64,000 bases of DNA. Origin: Cytospora piceicola. Lineage: Eukaryota > Ascomycota > Sordariomycetes > Diaporthales > Cytosporaceae. Below the pieces are notes generated by a model. The model had not been told where the DNA came from. It was given only the letters and a program-made list of their open reading frames with translations, and did no database searches. The translations under genes and the position numbers were made by a program. This document shows positions 23,337-35,122 of this stretch, one piece after another. How positions within the stretch are numbered: the stretch's first letter is position 1; each line of letters starts with the position of its first letter. The DNA lies in the NCBI GenBank assembly GCA_023375675.1, contig JALQBC010000007.1, positions 310,001 through 374,000 on the forward strand. Reading direction: 5' to 3'.

Positions 23337-26126
23337 ATGAGCCAAGATTACTTCGCCGGCAAGGGCAAGTCCCCAGCAGGACGACCCGACGATCAGTCTT
23401 CGAATCCCGATGACGTCGCGAACAAGTCGAACGATGGCGCGAAGCCGGGCTACATGACTGTGGGTTCAGGCTCGACCTCTAAGCACGCTGCGCATCTCCA
23501 GGAGCTACTCGAAAGGGACTCTGGCTACGGCGGTTCTGTGGCGAGCGGCTCTATGGGCAATGCGCTGCTTCCGGGCTCGCCAGCTTGGGAATCCGCGACA
23601 CACGCCGACACACCTACCTCGAACGGCCCCGATCGCCGTATGCAACCCAGCGCCGTACACCAGCTTTGGTACAACCAGCACCGCGGAGCACTCAACCGTG
23701 CGATCAACAAGGTCATCGACCTTCTTCGAGAGCTCCAAGAGGAGAATACGAAATGGCCCGCCCATTACCCCTCCGTTCAGCGAGCCGAAAACGAGGATAC
23801 AGCAACCTCGCCCTCCAGACCCAGATTTCAACAGACCTTCTCTCATCTCGACGACTTCACCGGTGCATCGCCCGCGTCCCCACCGCCGCCGGCGCTTCGG
23901 CGCGCTACGACTTGGGGCGATGACTATGCCGCAGCGGAATCGAGCAGATCGGCGGAGCGAAGACCAACAGCTGAGCCCCGTCTTGTCACACCTCAGATCG
24001 CCCAAGAGTTCTCTGTCTTGAAGTTGGACCTCAAATTAGGCGCTTTACACCAGACCCAGCTCGTTCACTCTCTCGAAAAGGGATCAATCGCTGCCCTCCT
24101 CGACGGCAAGATCAGCACCAGCATAAAACATCTCCTGAATCTACGGGAGCGGATCGAAGACACGTCCAGCAAAGTCCTTGTGACGGGTGACCTAAACGCT
24201 GGAAAGTCGACATTCTGCAACGCCTTGCTGCGGAAGAAGGTTCTGCCTGAAGACCAGCAACCGTGCACCAGCATTTTCTGCGAGGTTTTGGATGCCAGAG
24301 AGAACGCCAACATCGAGGAAGTACACGCAGTCCACAAGGATGCCGTTTATGACCGAAATGACGAGACGACATACGATGTTTATACCTTATACGAGCTGGA
24401 GAAGATTGTTATAGACAATACAACCTACATGATGTGCAAGGTCTATGTCAAGGATGTCCGGGCTATTGACGAGTCACTGCTCAACAACGGCGTTGTGGAC
24501 ATCGCTCTTATCGATGCGCCTGGACTCAATTCAGACACGACCAAGACCACTGCTGTGTTTGCGCGACAAGAAGAGATCGATGTCGTTGTGTTTGTGGTAT
24601 CGGCAGCCAATCACTTCACACAATCTGCCAAGGAGTTCTTGTGGGCTGCAGCATCGGAGAAGGCTTACCTCTTCATCGTTGTCAACGGGTTTGACATGAT
24701 CAGGGATCAGCAGAGATGTCAGAAGATGATCCTGGATCAAGTCGCAGGTATCAGCCCACGGACGTCCAAAGAGGCTCACGAGCTGGTACACTTCGTTTCA
24801 AGTAATGCTATTCCAATGGCACCATCGCCACCCGGTGGTCCTGATGGCGGCGGAAGCGGCAGCGCAAGCGGAGGTGGTGGCGACGGCGATCCAAGTGACG
24901 ACCCCAAGGGCAAGGGAAAGGATAAAGAAAAGGTGGAAAACTTCCAAAACCTCGAGCAGTCTCTGAGAAGATTCGTGCTGGAGAAGCGAGCACGTTCGAA
25001 GCTGGCGCCCGCCAAGCACTACCTGCTCAACATTCTTACTGACGTCAACTCCTTGGCCACTGTGAACTTGGAAGTTGCGCAGTCAGAAGTCGAGCGTGTG
25101 GGCAAGGAGCTTCGAGAACTCGAGCCCCAACTGGAAGCAAGCAAAAAGGCCCAGAACAAGATCACCGATGATGTGAACGTAACCATAGACGAGACGTGTG
25201 ATGATGTCTACCAGCACACACGCAGTAGTCTCAACGAGGCCATCGCACATGCTGATGAAGACCTCGACGTTCCGTATCCAGGCCTGTTCCAAGCCTTCGA
25301 TTATGCCGAACAGCTGAAGGAGGCCATGTTGCAAGGAATCCAGTTATGCGTCAACAACTCTGAGGAGTACGCTCGTGGAAAGGCTGTCGGTGGCGTCAAT
25401 GCCATAAGGCAGCTTGGTATCCTGCACTTGGGTAACGAGTACACCGGGCTTAACTTCCACCCAGACGTCATGTTCCGTCGTAGACGGGACGTCCTGGCCA
25501 AACAGATTGACATCCCAACTGAGCTCTCGGACTTTGTCGACTGGTCAACTCTGATGCAGCGTCAGGAGAAGATGGCCGGTACTGGCATGGCTCTGACTGT
25601 GGCCACTGCCGTTGGCACTCAGATGATCAGTGGTTACAGCTGGGTCAACCATGCCCTTAGCTTCGCCCGAATTATGGGCAGCGATAGCCTCCGCCGGATG
25701 ATTATTCCTGGCATCGTTGTTGCTGGTATGTATATCACTTGTTCCGTATGATGAGTCCTTATTAATCGTGACCCAGCTGTCGCCGCCGGTGCCTACGTCG
25801 TCAGCCAGATCCCACATTCTCTCCCGCACCGCCTGTCCAACAAGATCTCGACGCAGCTTGCCTCCATGGAGTACGTGCACAACAACGCGCACCGCATCGC
25901 CGGCTCGGTCCGCAAGGTACTGCACACGCCCAAGGACCACGTCGTCTTCAACCTCCAGCGGTCCGTGGAGCAGCTCGGGCAGAAGCGCGAGGAGACCCTC
26001 AAGGTGAAGAAGGAGAGCCACGACGCGCTCAAGTACTTCTCCAACCTCGTGCGGGAGAGCGCACAGCAGCGCTCCCTCGTCGAGGGCGTCGACCTGGAGA
26101 ACCACCCTGCCGGTAGCATGCACTAA
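23337..26126 (+). CDS. FZO1: mitofusin FZO1, outer-membrane fusion GTPase
   Basis: Dynamin-family GTPase that fuses mitochondrial outer membranes. Exons are 23337-25725 and 25777-26126 (912 aa); the 51-nt intron falls between two hydrophobic segments. GTPase motifs: P-loop GDLNAGKSTFCNALL (about residue 284), switch/G2 region QQPCTSIFCEV, G3 DAPGLNSDT (about 394), G4 VVNGFD (about 449). A Gly/Asp/Lys low-complexity insert (about 500-530) precedes heptad-rich helices. The paired membrane segments lie around residues 750-810 (ALTVATAVGTQMISGY and IIPGIVVAAVAAGAYVV), with a C-terminal coiled coil as in yeast Fzo1, and the length is close to the fungal norm. I chose the first ATG of the frame (MSQDYFAGK); upstream in-frame codons lack ATG. 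Confidence 0.95.
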
Positions 26127-27149
26127 GCTGCTTGGGCGGGTACCGCGACCAAATTGTTTTGTGTTTGGCAGGAAGGGGAGAGAGAGAGAGAGGAAAAAAA
26201 CTGAATACCCAACCCCCCTTACTCAGTCTCATGGACTAGTTTATCTCTTATGAAGACATTTTTAAGGCGTTTTGAAACTAAACTGTTGCCTGTACCATAC
26301 CCTCGCTCGGACGACCTTCATGAGTCCGGAGAGCCTGCACATGAGGGCCACGCGGGGATGAGATGGGCCCAGTATTATGATGAGGAAGGAATGAAGAAAA
26401 GTTTGACGGCAGCGATAGGCACACGAAATCAAAAGAGCCATTCCCTTTTTCAAGCAACCGTGAACTCGAGATATACTCCTAAGTAACGCAAGGGGCAAAG
26501 AAGGACACGAGTGCCCCTCTCATAAGCAGCCCACGTCTGTGTTATCTAGATAATTTTGGGTTCCGATGGTCGGGGCCGTTGGGTCCATACTGAAGACGTT
26601 TTCAATACTATCACCCAAGCTGAAGATAGATAAGCTTGTGGTCTTTGAGATCTGAATTAAGGTAAATGCATAACTCCATTTCCGTATCATGCCTCCAGCC
26701 GGACCCCCCAGCTGAGGTTTCATGATGCAAAGCTATGTAACACGTGAACCCCTCCACGGTTCTGAAGAGTTGAGAGTAGAGTCCCTCGGTCCTGGCTGCT
26801 ATCCCAAGCAATCCGTGCTATTGTACATGCAAAAGAAAAAAAGGTTTGGCATCTCGCGTCGTCATTTCGGCCCATACGTGTCAGAAAACACACCGCCGCC
26901 GTCCATATCTGCCCCTCATAAAAGTGCAATGATGCCGGATGTGCCGCCCTCAAATGCAAAACTTGTCGTGATAGCGAGGGGGGCCAAAGTTAGCTCCATC
27001 CCTGAAGCCAAACCGCAAGACCTTGTTTGTACAGTAATGCCCGTCAGGTCTCTTGTTGAGAGGTCCTCGTCGAGCCAGTTTGATCCCGTGTTTCTTTTTT
27101 TTTTTCTTTTTTTGTCGTTTAAGCATGTTCAGTGGTTCTGCGTAGTTGC
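26127..27149. other. intergenic region between convergent FZO1 and TOM22
   Basis: Two 3' flanks meet here. A purine tract (gagagagagag) follows the FZO1 stop and a T-rich tract lies near 27090-27120. Nothing gene-like is seen. Confidence 0.6.
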
Positions 27150-27856
27150 TCAAAGCCCAGCAGCCTTGGTCTGGACACCACCCTCCTTGCCCAGAGCCTG
27201 GTTGATGGCGTCGGCAGACATGGGGTCGCCGCCACCGGCGGTGAGCACGTCAGCGCCCATCTCTCTCATCCGTACCTCCTGCTCCATAGCGATAACCTGC
27301 TGCTCCTCAGCCCAGCACAGCGCGAATGGGACACCGATCAAAAGCGCAGAGACGGAGATGGACCACATGGAGCGGCCAGCGAAGAAGACAACACCCTTAA
27401 CAACGCGCTGCGTGGTGAGCCACTTGTTCCAGAACCAGGAACGGGTGGTTGGTGGGACGATATCGCGGAGGGCGGAGATACGCTCGGAAAGGCTCTCGTG
27501 GGTGGGGTCGTAGTCGGAGTCATTGGAGATTTCGGAATCTGGGTCGAAAAAGTTAGCTTCAACTCGAAACTGATGACGACATTGGCTTGGGACGAGATCG
27601 GGATTGACCAGGGCTGGTGATGATGATGATTTGAGGGCAAGGCTGCGAGGGGCATCGTGGTGTTTGCGCCGCGCCTCGAAACTTTTTTTTTGGGCGGATT
27701 GCGTCACAGCGCAAAGTGAGCTCAAGGTGAGCTCGAGGAGCTGAAAATTGAGAATTGTCGCTTACCAGTGTCGGTGAAATCGCCATCGTCTTCTACCTGA
27801 GGTCCCGGCTGGGACTGCTGGAAGGCCTCATCCTCTACTTCGACGAGTTGGACCAT
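27150..27856 (-). CDS. TOM22: mitochondrial import receptor TOM22
   Basis: Central receptor and organiser of the TOM complex in the mitochondrial outer membrane. Exons are 27856-27766 and 27538-27150, giving 159 aa; the 227-nt intron is the longest in this gene group. The protein has an acidic cytosolic N-terminus (MVQLVEVEDEAFQQ, then EDDGDFTDTDSEISNDSDYD), the conserved ESLSERISALRDIVPP and RSWFWNKW blocks, one transmembrane helix (about 78-106, GVVFFAGRSMWSISVSALLI) with its conserved Pro, and a short intermembrane-space tail. The size fits Neurospora Tom22 (~154 aa). The start codon context is strong (A at -3, G at +4). It overlaps the upstream 122-codon ORF by 22 nt in another frame. Confidence 0.95.
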
Positions 27857-28203
27857 CTTGGTTGTGTTGTGTAGTCGTCGACTTTGACCCAGTCGTCGTC
27901 GTCGGTATCGGTCTCGCTCTTGACGTAGACGAAGCTGCTTGCCTCGCTCGGGGTATCGGTAGGCTCGGTCGGTTGCTTGGTCTCCTGTTTGGTCTGTTGC
28001 TTAATTGGCTCGCGAGGGAAGAGGCCGGCCGCGATTTCGCACTCGAAGGGAATCGGAGAGATGAGGCGCTTTGCAAGTGGGGAAAGCTCGGGAGGCGGAG
28101 AGGGAGGTAGGTTGATGTTCTCACCACGCAAGTACCTCTTTCGAAGGATAGGCTTCAGCAGTAGATTCTGCTGAGCCACCGTCAGGTAGGGCAGGTACTC
28201 CAT
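27835..28203 (-). CDS. small unknown protein encoded upstream of and overlapping TOM22
   Basis: 122-codon ORF with a reasonable start context (G at -3, G at +4). I do not recognise a family. The N-terminal half is basic and hydrophobic (MEYLPYLTVAQQNLLLKPIL, then RKRYLRGENI) with a Pro-rich stretch and KRLISPIPFECEIAAGLFP. A Gln/Lys/Thr linker follows, then an acidic tail SETDTDDDDWVKVDDY. WVKV (about residues 105-108) after acidic residues fits the W-x-x-V form of an ATG8-interacting motif (inference). It ends 22 nt inside the TOM22 coding region, in a different frame. Between the two ATGs (347 nt) there is no ATG in any frame. It could be a real protein made from a bicistronic TOM22 mRNA, or a fortuitously open 5' UTR. 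I lean to real because composition and length look protein-like. Confidence 0.55.
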   Translation of the reverse strand: MEYLPYLTVAQQNLLLKPILRKRYLRGENINLPPSPPPELSPLAKRLISPIPFECEIAAGLFPREPIKQQTKQETKQPTEPTDTPSEASSFVYVKSETDTDDDDWVKVDDYTTQPRWSNSSK

Positions 28204-29107
28204 AGCGGCCCGTGCGTCTCTAGCGTGGTTTTTTTAATGTTCCCGGCTGGCAAATTCGGAAGAAAGTTGTTGCGCTTCCGAGGTGAAACTGACAAAGTGG
28301 TGAAGATGAGGGGTGTCACGTGCTTAGAAGGTTCAAGGACTACCCAATTGGTTTGTTCTTCTGCTTGAAGCTTCAGGGGTTAGTGACCTTTCAGAGCTTG
28401 CCCCAGTGCCAGGAGGAATAGCCTCTTGTGACTCACCCACACACAGCGGTCTAGCTACAAGAGGGAGGAGGATAGCCTTAACAAGGAGCCCTACTGTTAG
28501 GGAAAGTCAACAATTACTTTGAGCTTATGGTGCCCATAGGATTGTGTCGATTACTACAAGTGACCTACTACGATGACATGTTGAAACCGTACAGGATAAC
28601 TCCTAACGGAAGTATGCTCAGTAGGCGACCGACTACATGTAGTAATGCCGATTATCAGCGAGCTCGAAGTCCGAACCACGGTAGCTACAAGCAATGTTTC
28701 AGCCCGGGGAGGGGGAGGGGGTTGTGGTTGACACAGATGATTGCATGGTGTCCATTATGTGTGATGCCAGATCAAGGTACCAGGGACCATTCCGGGCAGA
28801 TACATCACTTGCCACGCCTGACCCGGGGTGACACACATTGGAGAGATATCCGTAGTAACAGTTCAATAATATTGAACCACTATGACCATATTAAACAAAT
28901 CTAAGTTATTCATGGCCATTCCTTCGTAAAAGCCCACTATTAACACATTCTATCTAAAGTTCGAACTGATCGATTGATGACTGGAAGCCGTCCATGACCC
29001 CGGTCGCTATGCAAAGAACAGCCCGTGCAGTTTTGGCACTGCAGAGATCCGACTGCTCATAGACATGAAGAAAACAACGACCCAAGCCCTACAAGGCTGG
29101 TCCCCCC
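28204..29107. other. intergenic region upstream of the TOM22 locus
   Basis: Promoter side of the TOM22 locus and 3' flank of NHA1. No supported gene; the 125-codon frame at 28527-28904 shows no family features. Confidence 0.55.
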
Positions 29108-32100
29108 CTATTTTCGTCCTCGCTCCGGCGTATCGGCAAACCTGATGCCTCGCCGCGCAGGAGGCACTCTTGGGGTATCATCGTCATCACTGTCCTCTTC
29201 CTCCTCCTCCATATCAGTGTCCGTCACGCCCAAGGCGGCCGCCCTACGGCGTCTCTCCGCTGGCGTCTCGCCCGTTTCTTCATCGTCTTCAGCACCCTCC
29301 AGCCCCTTCAGCACTGCAAGTCTTCGGCGTTTTTCCACGGCCGTCTCAGGGACCTCATGGCTTGGCGCATCATCGCTATAACGGCGTTCGGCAGGTGAGA
29401 CATCCCCCGAGCTTGGCGGTGACTGGCGGCGGGCGGGTGCCTTGGACAGGCTCTCGTGCGAGGTGTCGGCAGAACTGGACGGCTCGCTGGCCTTGACCCG
29501 CTGGACCTGGACTGGTTGGACAGGCTTGGGTGCACTGATGACCTTGCCCTTGGCAGACTGTGGTGCTGGCGTGGGTGGATCCTCCTTGGCCAGCGTCTTG
29601 ACTCTCTGGGATGCAGTAGACTGTTCGACTACTTCTTTCCGGGTGCTCTTGTCTAGCTTCTTCATCTCCCTGAGGAAGTCATCCTTCGTCATCCGTTGGC
29701 CCACACCACCAATCGTGAACCGAATATGGCGATCGTCCTCCTTTTGTGCCTGCTCAGCCTCACTCTTCTTCATCTCCTTTTGAGCTGCCTTCTGAGCGGC
29801 ATTTTCACCCGTACGTCGACCGCCGACCCAGTTGGACACTCCAGTCATGGTGTTCCTTCTCGGGACACTTCGTCGTGGCTCCTGAGTAGACGTGCTAGCC
29901 TCGCCGGGTGTCTCGGGTTTCTGGGCATCCTTACCCCGGCCGCCCCGGCCCATATACTTGAGCCCTTGGCTCTTGAGAATACCGGGGGCAGCTGCAGCTT
30001 TCTGGGGAGGCAGGTCATATTTCTTGACGACCTCACCATCCTCGTCCTCGACAATGATGGTGTTGCCGAATTGGTATGCCCGGGCCGGCTCGTGTCGTCT
30101 CCCAGACGTGTGCTTCTCCTTCCGTTTCTGTACCTCCTCCTCACGCCAGTGACCAAGCCTCTTCTTCAGTCCATCGTAAGTCCACTGAGACTGCCCCGCC
30201 TCCTTTTGAAGTGTATCCTTCAAGTTTTGCTTGTGGTGATCCTGGTGATGTTCCTCGCCTGGAGCCTCAATAGCAACAACATCGCCTTGCTCGTTCTCGA
30301 CGATGATGTGGTCGCCTTCGTCGTAGACTTCCATTTCGGGTTTGTGCCTTTCCTTGTGATTCACGATCTTCCCGGATGCTCTTTCTTCAGCTGCCTCCTC
30401 GGCCTCCTCCCTGTCCATCTCGTCCTCTTCCTTCTCCATTTCCTCCCGTGCGTCGTCCTGCGCTCTGCGCATCGCCTCCTGGTGTTCTTCGTCCTCTGTC
30501 ATTGACGCCCTGCGAGACGCAGAGGGTGTATCCTTTTCTGGGTCAGGTGGCGATTGACTGTCCCGCAAGGTGCCCGAAGTTTGCTCGCTCTGACTTCGTC
30601 TTTGCGGGAAAATCGCCGACTGGCTGACAGGACCGCCGGGACCGATGCCATCATCCCACTTCTTCCTACTACGCCTGCGTCCAGCAAGCGATGATGACCG
30701 GCTGCCCTGTCGACCTTGCTGATCCTCCTCCTTCACACGTCTCAAGAACTGGCCTGGGTATCCGATGGGAGGCAGAGTTCCTGGCGGATAGTCAGGCATC
30801 TTGAGGTCCTCGCCATCAGTATCAGACATGGTCCTGGCCTGTGACTTAGACTGCGAGGATATCCTAGGCAGTCGGTTCATCCATGATGGACCATCCTCCG
30901 GAGCCGTTGTGTAGGACATGGTCAGGGTTAAGGTGTTGATCCGCTTGCCCAAAGTGAATACGGCAACAGACGAGCCATGGACGATGATGGAGCAAATGAC
31001 CAAGAAGGTGACGATAGGCCACACCAGCGTGAGCAAATTGTAGTGAGGTGTGCTTTTGTCCGTCGGTACATCTGACTCGGGAACAGCATCCCCGTGTTCC
31101 AACTCTCCACGAGCGAGCATGGCAACAAAGATGGCTCCCACTCCAATGGGCCCGAAATGGCCAGCAAACAACGCCTCGCGCCAAGTTTTGATGTCTGGTA
31201 TAAACGGTTTCAACGCCATCATGATGGGGATACGTCGGAAGAAGAGGACGAATAAGGCTATGACCACCAATCTCCAGGCTGTTAGTCCCAGCTCCGAGTT
31301 GTTGTACTGCTCCCAAGGGATGATTGTGCCAAAATAAACAAAATATGCCAGGTTGATCAGCAGGTCAATGACGTTTGAAACGTGAGATTCTTCAGTCTTC
31401 TGCGTGAACCAACCGTCATTGGAGAAACCTACACCGCACGAAAATCCGACCAAGAGATCATCGACGCCGAGTATACTTCCCGACCCGGCACACCACAAGG
31501 CCAAAACGAAGTAGAAGACGAGGAAACTCTCTCGGTCAATCAGGTCACGCTTCTCGGCAAATTTGATCCCGTGTCGGGCAATGTAGCCGACGACGAACCC
31601 GTAGATTGCGCCAAAGATACATTCGTATAAGATGGTGTACACGATCCAGTGGAAGGTGACATCCTTTGCTGACAGCTTGTCCTGGATCAAGTAGATTGAG
31701 AGGTAGACGAATGGGAAGGCCATGCCGTCGTTGCAGCCGGACTCGGCGGAGAGCAAATCTCTCAAGTGCTTCGGTACACGCTTGGCGAACTTGCCCTTAC
31801 CAACGACCGAAGACGCCAGAACGGGATCGGTGGCGGTCACACAAGCTGCAACAACCAAACACTCGAGCCAGCTTAGTGTAGGTACCATCCACCAAACAAA
31901 TAAGCTTGTGACAAGCCAGCCGAAGGTCATGACAGGCACCAGCAGGACGACCACGGATTTCCAGTGCTTCTCCATGTAGAATTTGGGCAACTCAACACCG
32001 ACGGCAAAACACTGCACAACCAGGACAAGTCGGGAGAACTCGATGGTGATGATGTCGGTTTCACCCCATGACTGCGGATCAATGAGATTTGCCGCATGGG

Positions 32101-32257
32101 GTCCGAATATCACACCACAAAGAGTAGCCACTGTTGCTTCTCCTATGTACATGCGCTCCTTGATGACGGTGGAGCAAAGCATGAACAGGCTGGTGAAGCC
32201 ACCGAGGATGATGTAGACCAGGTGCGGCCTGGTGATGGACAGATGGTCCCAGGCCAT
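29108..32257 (-). CDS. NHA1: plasma-membrane Na+(K+)/H+ antiporter, NHA1/SOD2 type
   Basis: Exchanges cytosolic Na+/K+ for protons, giving salt tolerance and pH and K+ homeostasis. A single uninterrupted exon of 1049 codons. Residues 1 to about 440 carry the CPA1 transporter domain with about 12 membrane segments, beginning ITRPHLVYIILGGFTSLFML. Transport signatures visible include AACVTATDPVLASSVVG and LSAESGCNDGMAFPFVYL with the conserved Asp residues. The remaining ~600 residues are a hydrophilic, highly charged cytosolic tail rich in Ser/Arg and Glu, including EEEHHQDHH-like and DEEEEED-like runs, as in Nha1 proteins, where the tail regulates activity. Fungal Nha1 proteins are about 900-1100 aa, so this looks full length. 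No intron signature interrupts the frame. Confidence 0.95.
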   Translation of the reverse strand: MAWDHLSITRPHLVYIILGGFTSLFMLCSTVIKERMYIGEATVATLCGVIFGPHAANLIDPQSWGETDIITIEFSRLVLVVQCFAVGVELPKFYMEKHWKSVVVLLVPVMTFGWLVTSLFVWWMVPTLSWLECLVVAACVTATDPVLASSVVGKGKFAKRVPKHLRDLLSAESGCNDGMAFPFVYLSIYLIQDKLSAKDVTFHWIVYTILYECIFGAIYGFVVGYIARHGIKFAEKRDLIDRESFLVFYFVLALWCAGSGSILGVDDLLVGFSCGVGFSNDGWFTQKTEESHVSNVIDLLINLAYFVYFGTIIPWEQYNNSELGLTAWRLVVIALFVLFFRRIPIMMALKPFIPDIKTWREALFAGHFGPIGVGAIFVAMLARGELEHGDAVPESDVPTDKSTPHYNLLTLVWPIVTFLVICSIIVHGSSVAVFTLGKRINTLTLTMSYTTAPEDGPSWMNRLPRISSQSKSQARTMSDTDGEDLKMPDYPPGTLPPIGYPGQFLRRVKEEDQQGRQGSRSSSLAGRRRSRKKWDDGIGPGGPVSQSAIFPQRRSQSEQTSGTLRDSQSPPDPEKDTPSASRRASMTEDEEHQEAMRRAQDDAREEMEKEEDEMDREEAEEAAEERASGKIVNHKERHKPEMEVYDEGDHIIVENEQGDVVAIEAPGEEHHQDHHKQNLKDTLQKEAGQSQWTYDGLKKRLGHWREEEVQKRKEKHTSGRRHEPARAYQFGNTIIVEDEDGEVVKKYDLPPQKAAAAPGILKSQGLKYMGRGGRGKDAQKPETPGEASTSTQEPRRSVPRRNTMTGVSNWVGGRRTGENAAQKAAQKEMKKSEAEQAQKEDDRHIRFTIGGVGQRMTKDDFLREMKKLDKSTRKEVVEQSTASQRVKTLAKEDPPTPAPQSAKGKVISAPKPVQPVQVQRVKASEPSSSADTSHESLSKAPARRQSPPSSGDVSPAERRYSDDAPSHEVPETAVEKRRRLAVLKGLEGAEDDEETGETPAERRRRAAALGVTDTDMEEEEEDSDDDDTPRVPPARRGIRFADTPERGRK

Positions 32258-35122
32258 GTTGTCAACTTGAAGGACAGATCTGGATGAATAAGAACGAGAT
32301 GCGGTTCAGAAGTCGGTTGGCCAAGAAGCTCTCAACCAGGTACACTTGGTGACAGGTCTGAGAGTTGAAGGCTATCGTAGGGCCGGCTGAGCCCAAGGAA
32401 GCCTAGTGATGGGATTGACACTCCCCAATCGATCGTTCGTCGCCCAGAGGAAATCTGTTTATACATTAAAGGTTGCAATTGGCCGACGCGATAGGCGAAT
32501 GTGATCTTAGTAGAGCAGGCTCAACTGCGTAAGCCGAACTCTCTGAATGATAAAAGATTGTTGTTTGTTTAGGTGGGCGTGTCTGCTCCGGACACCGCAA
32601 AGTAGAAAACTAACAGTACAGCGTCGTCGTCATGGGCGAATTCCGAATCTTGACTCAACAGTGGAGCAAGGGCAACAAATTGCGAAGTCAACAACCAAGC
32701 CTGAGATTGAATCCTCAGTCTTGTATGTATGTATGTATAGATACAGACAAAGGGCAGGGGGGGGCAAGGAGCTGAAAAGGATTCTTCCCTCAACTATTTA
32801 AAGCGACAGGTCAGCGGCGCAGAGCATAGGAAAAAGAAGGAGAAAAAAAAGCCTTAGGCCTTGGCTAACTGGGCAGTAGGCTCGGCGTTTGGTATTTCAA
32901 AGGTTGGCTCGCCCTGCTCGCTGCATGCTATTTACACTAGTGCAAGGGTTTACTGTGGTAGTACGGCTACGGATCCGTAGGGGTGGGGTCCAATGTGGTC
33001 CCCCGAACCCGCCACAACAACCGGTGCGCCTCGGCCTGCCAACCCCCTGAATATGTATATCCACACAACGGCTCTTTGCCGTCTTTCTACACTGCGTACT
33101 GCGACAACGACAACGACAAGCCCCGTGATGGACTTAACAAACAAGAAGAAGTATCATCGTACCTCACTTTTTAGATACCACGAACTGGCGGTCACAGAGA
33201 ACTAGTCGACGATATTTCACAGCCTAACAGCCTATTGGCTTGTATCGAGTCCGGACGAGTCTGGACTGCAAGTATGTAAAGGCGGTGGGGAGTTGGATGT
33301 AGTATACAGTAGTATAGAACAAGCGAGAAACGCCCATTCCATATGGGATGAATTCCATGGAGTCGTAAGAGGCAAAGCCACCAGCTCTCCTATTTTTTCC
33401 GAAGTTCCTCGAGTCCCTCACGTTGGTAAGTAAAGGTATAGTGCGCGCGGCGTGAACACAAACTCTGACAGCCTGCCCCAAATATACTGTGTTGACACAT
33501 TAGTCCTCTTCATCGTCCGGGCTTCCATATGGACGGCAATCATCAAGCCAGATTCCCGTCCATTTCTGATACTATAAGTAAACTCGGACGTAGATCGACC
33601 TGGCAGACAATCAGGGGGGTGCCTTTCATCTGTTTCCTCTTTGACCTGATCCGCGGTCTGGACACCAGCATACAGTAGACTACCACGAGTGGCCTGCCTG
33701 CGAGCGGCCAATGCTTTGGGTCCCAAGAAGCTGATAAACGCGTCCTTGAAGAAACTTTGCGTGCCGAGTCTTTCCTTCTCCCTCCCCCACCCCCTCCGCG
33801 CCCCGCTATTGTGGGGACACGCGATCGACAGCACAACGTCACAAATGGAGAACGCAACGGCCCACCTGCCCACATGCAGCGGGTGCACCGCCAGGACGGC
33901 CTGGGTGTCGCTTGCGTGACGACCGACCGCCCGAAGGGGCCGTCCGATGGAGAGGTTGGCTGATGATGAGGGCCCCCGTCCATCAAGCCTCTCGGCACAG
34001 CTTGGCGAATGTCCTTGGCTGGCCGAATATCACGGTCAACTGCGTCACCAATCTGTTTGGGTGCAGCCAAATGACAGCAAGCTTGGACCTGTCCGGCTTC
34101 GATGTGGACAACCCGTCAGTAACTTGGGCGCCGATCATATATAGTCAGGAGAGCCATAGGTATGAAGGCTTGGGGCGTCCGGTTTGAACCACATACAATC
34201 CGAAGGTTCGGGTCCGGGGAAGAAGGTTTTTTGGGTATTTCATTGATTGGCCGGCCGTGTTTTCCGGGGAATCGGGAATGAACCGCACGTGGGGGTTTCC
34301 AGGTTGCCACCGGCACATGTGCACGCAAGAATACACAGTGATAAAAGGCCTGCCACGCCTGTTCCACACAAGATGACCTGTGATTTGCTTGCTTGTCCCC
34401 TCCTGCATGTAGCTGCATTACCGCTTACGGACATGTGTATCATGAGCTCACGTTCCAGTTGGCTGGATGTTGACCATACTGGTGAACGATTACATTGGGT
34501 GACATAAGCCTTGCGAGCCGCCTGTTCAAGTTTCCAAGGCAGAGTACACAGTAGAATGGGGATACGGCGAGACCCGGAAAACGCGATGACATAAATTGAT
34601 AAAGAGAAGGGTTTGCATGTGAAATCGAAATATTACTTAGTAGAGCACCTCGTATTACTATCCCTACTGGTATACCAAGGTACCTAGGTACCTACCAGCC
34701 AGCTACGTACGCACCTAACCAACGCCTGAAAATACCTAGGTACCTTCTACTTAAGTATGCACAGATAGAAAGAGGCCCCTCCCGGCCTTGACAGTACGTA
34801 CCGAATTGGGTCAACGCGCAACCGAGCCCCATAATTCCCGGATCGGGGTGGCGTTGACAGCCACGCCTCTTAACAACCAGTTTGCAAGCCTTTCCTTGCT
34901 AAGTACCTAAGTACTTTCAGTCTTTCTTATCTAATTGAGAAAAGTCGCGTCGGCCGTAACGCGCTTGCCTACCAACGCCGCACGCACCTTCCTTCCCTTT
35001 TCGCGGTCCAAATCGGCTGGACAGGAACGACCAACGTTGAAAAGGCCCCAGCTGACAATGTTATGCCACAGCACGACTTCCCCACCTGAGACAACACGCC
35101 AATCTACCTGCATCGCCGCTGT
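32258..35122. other. intergenic region, about 2.9 kb, divergent promoters of NHA1 and PIF1
   Basis: Holds the upstream regions of two divergent genes. It contains a tgta microsatellite (32721-32740), a C/T-rich tract (33776-33800) and a cluster of ccaaggtacctaggtacct-type palindromes near 34675-34750. Frames up to 175 codons occur on both strands but resemble no protein family, so none is called. Confidence 0.6.

Noticed and set aside
29696..30505. 269-codon plus-strand ORF with very hydrophobic sequence.
   Set aside because: It is the antisense shadow of the charged NHA1 tail; complementing Glu/Lys-rich codons yields Leu/Phe-rich frames.
33543..34070. 175-codon minus-strand ORF upstream of NHA1 and PIF1.
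   Set aside because: Low protein-likeness, an overlapping 156-codon frame on the same strand, and no motif.
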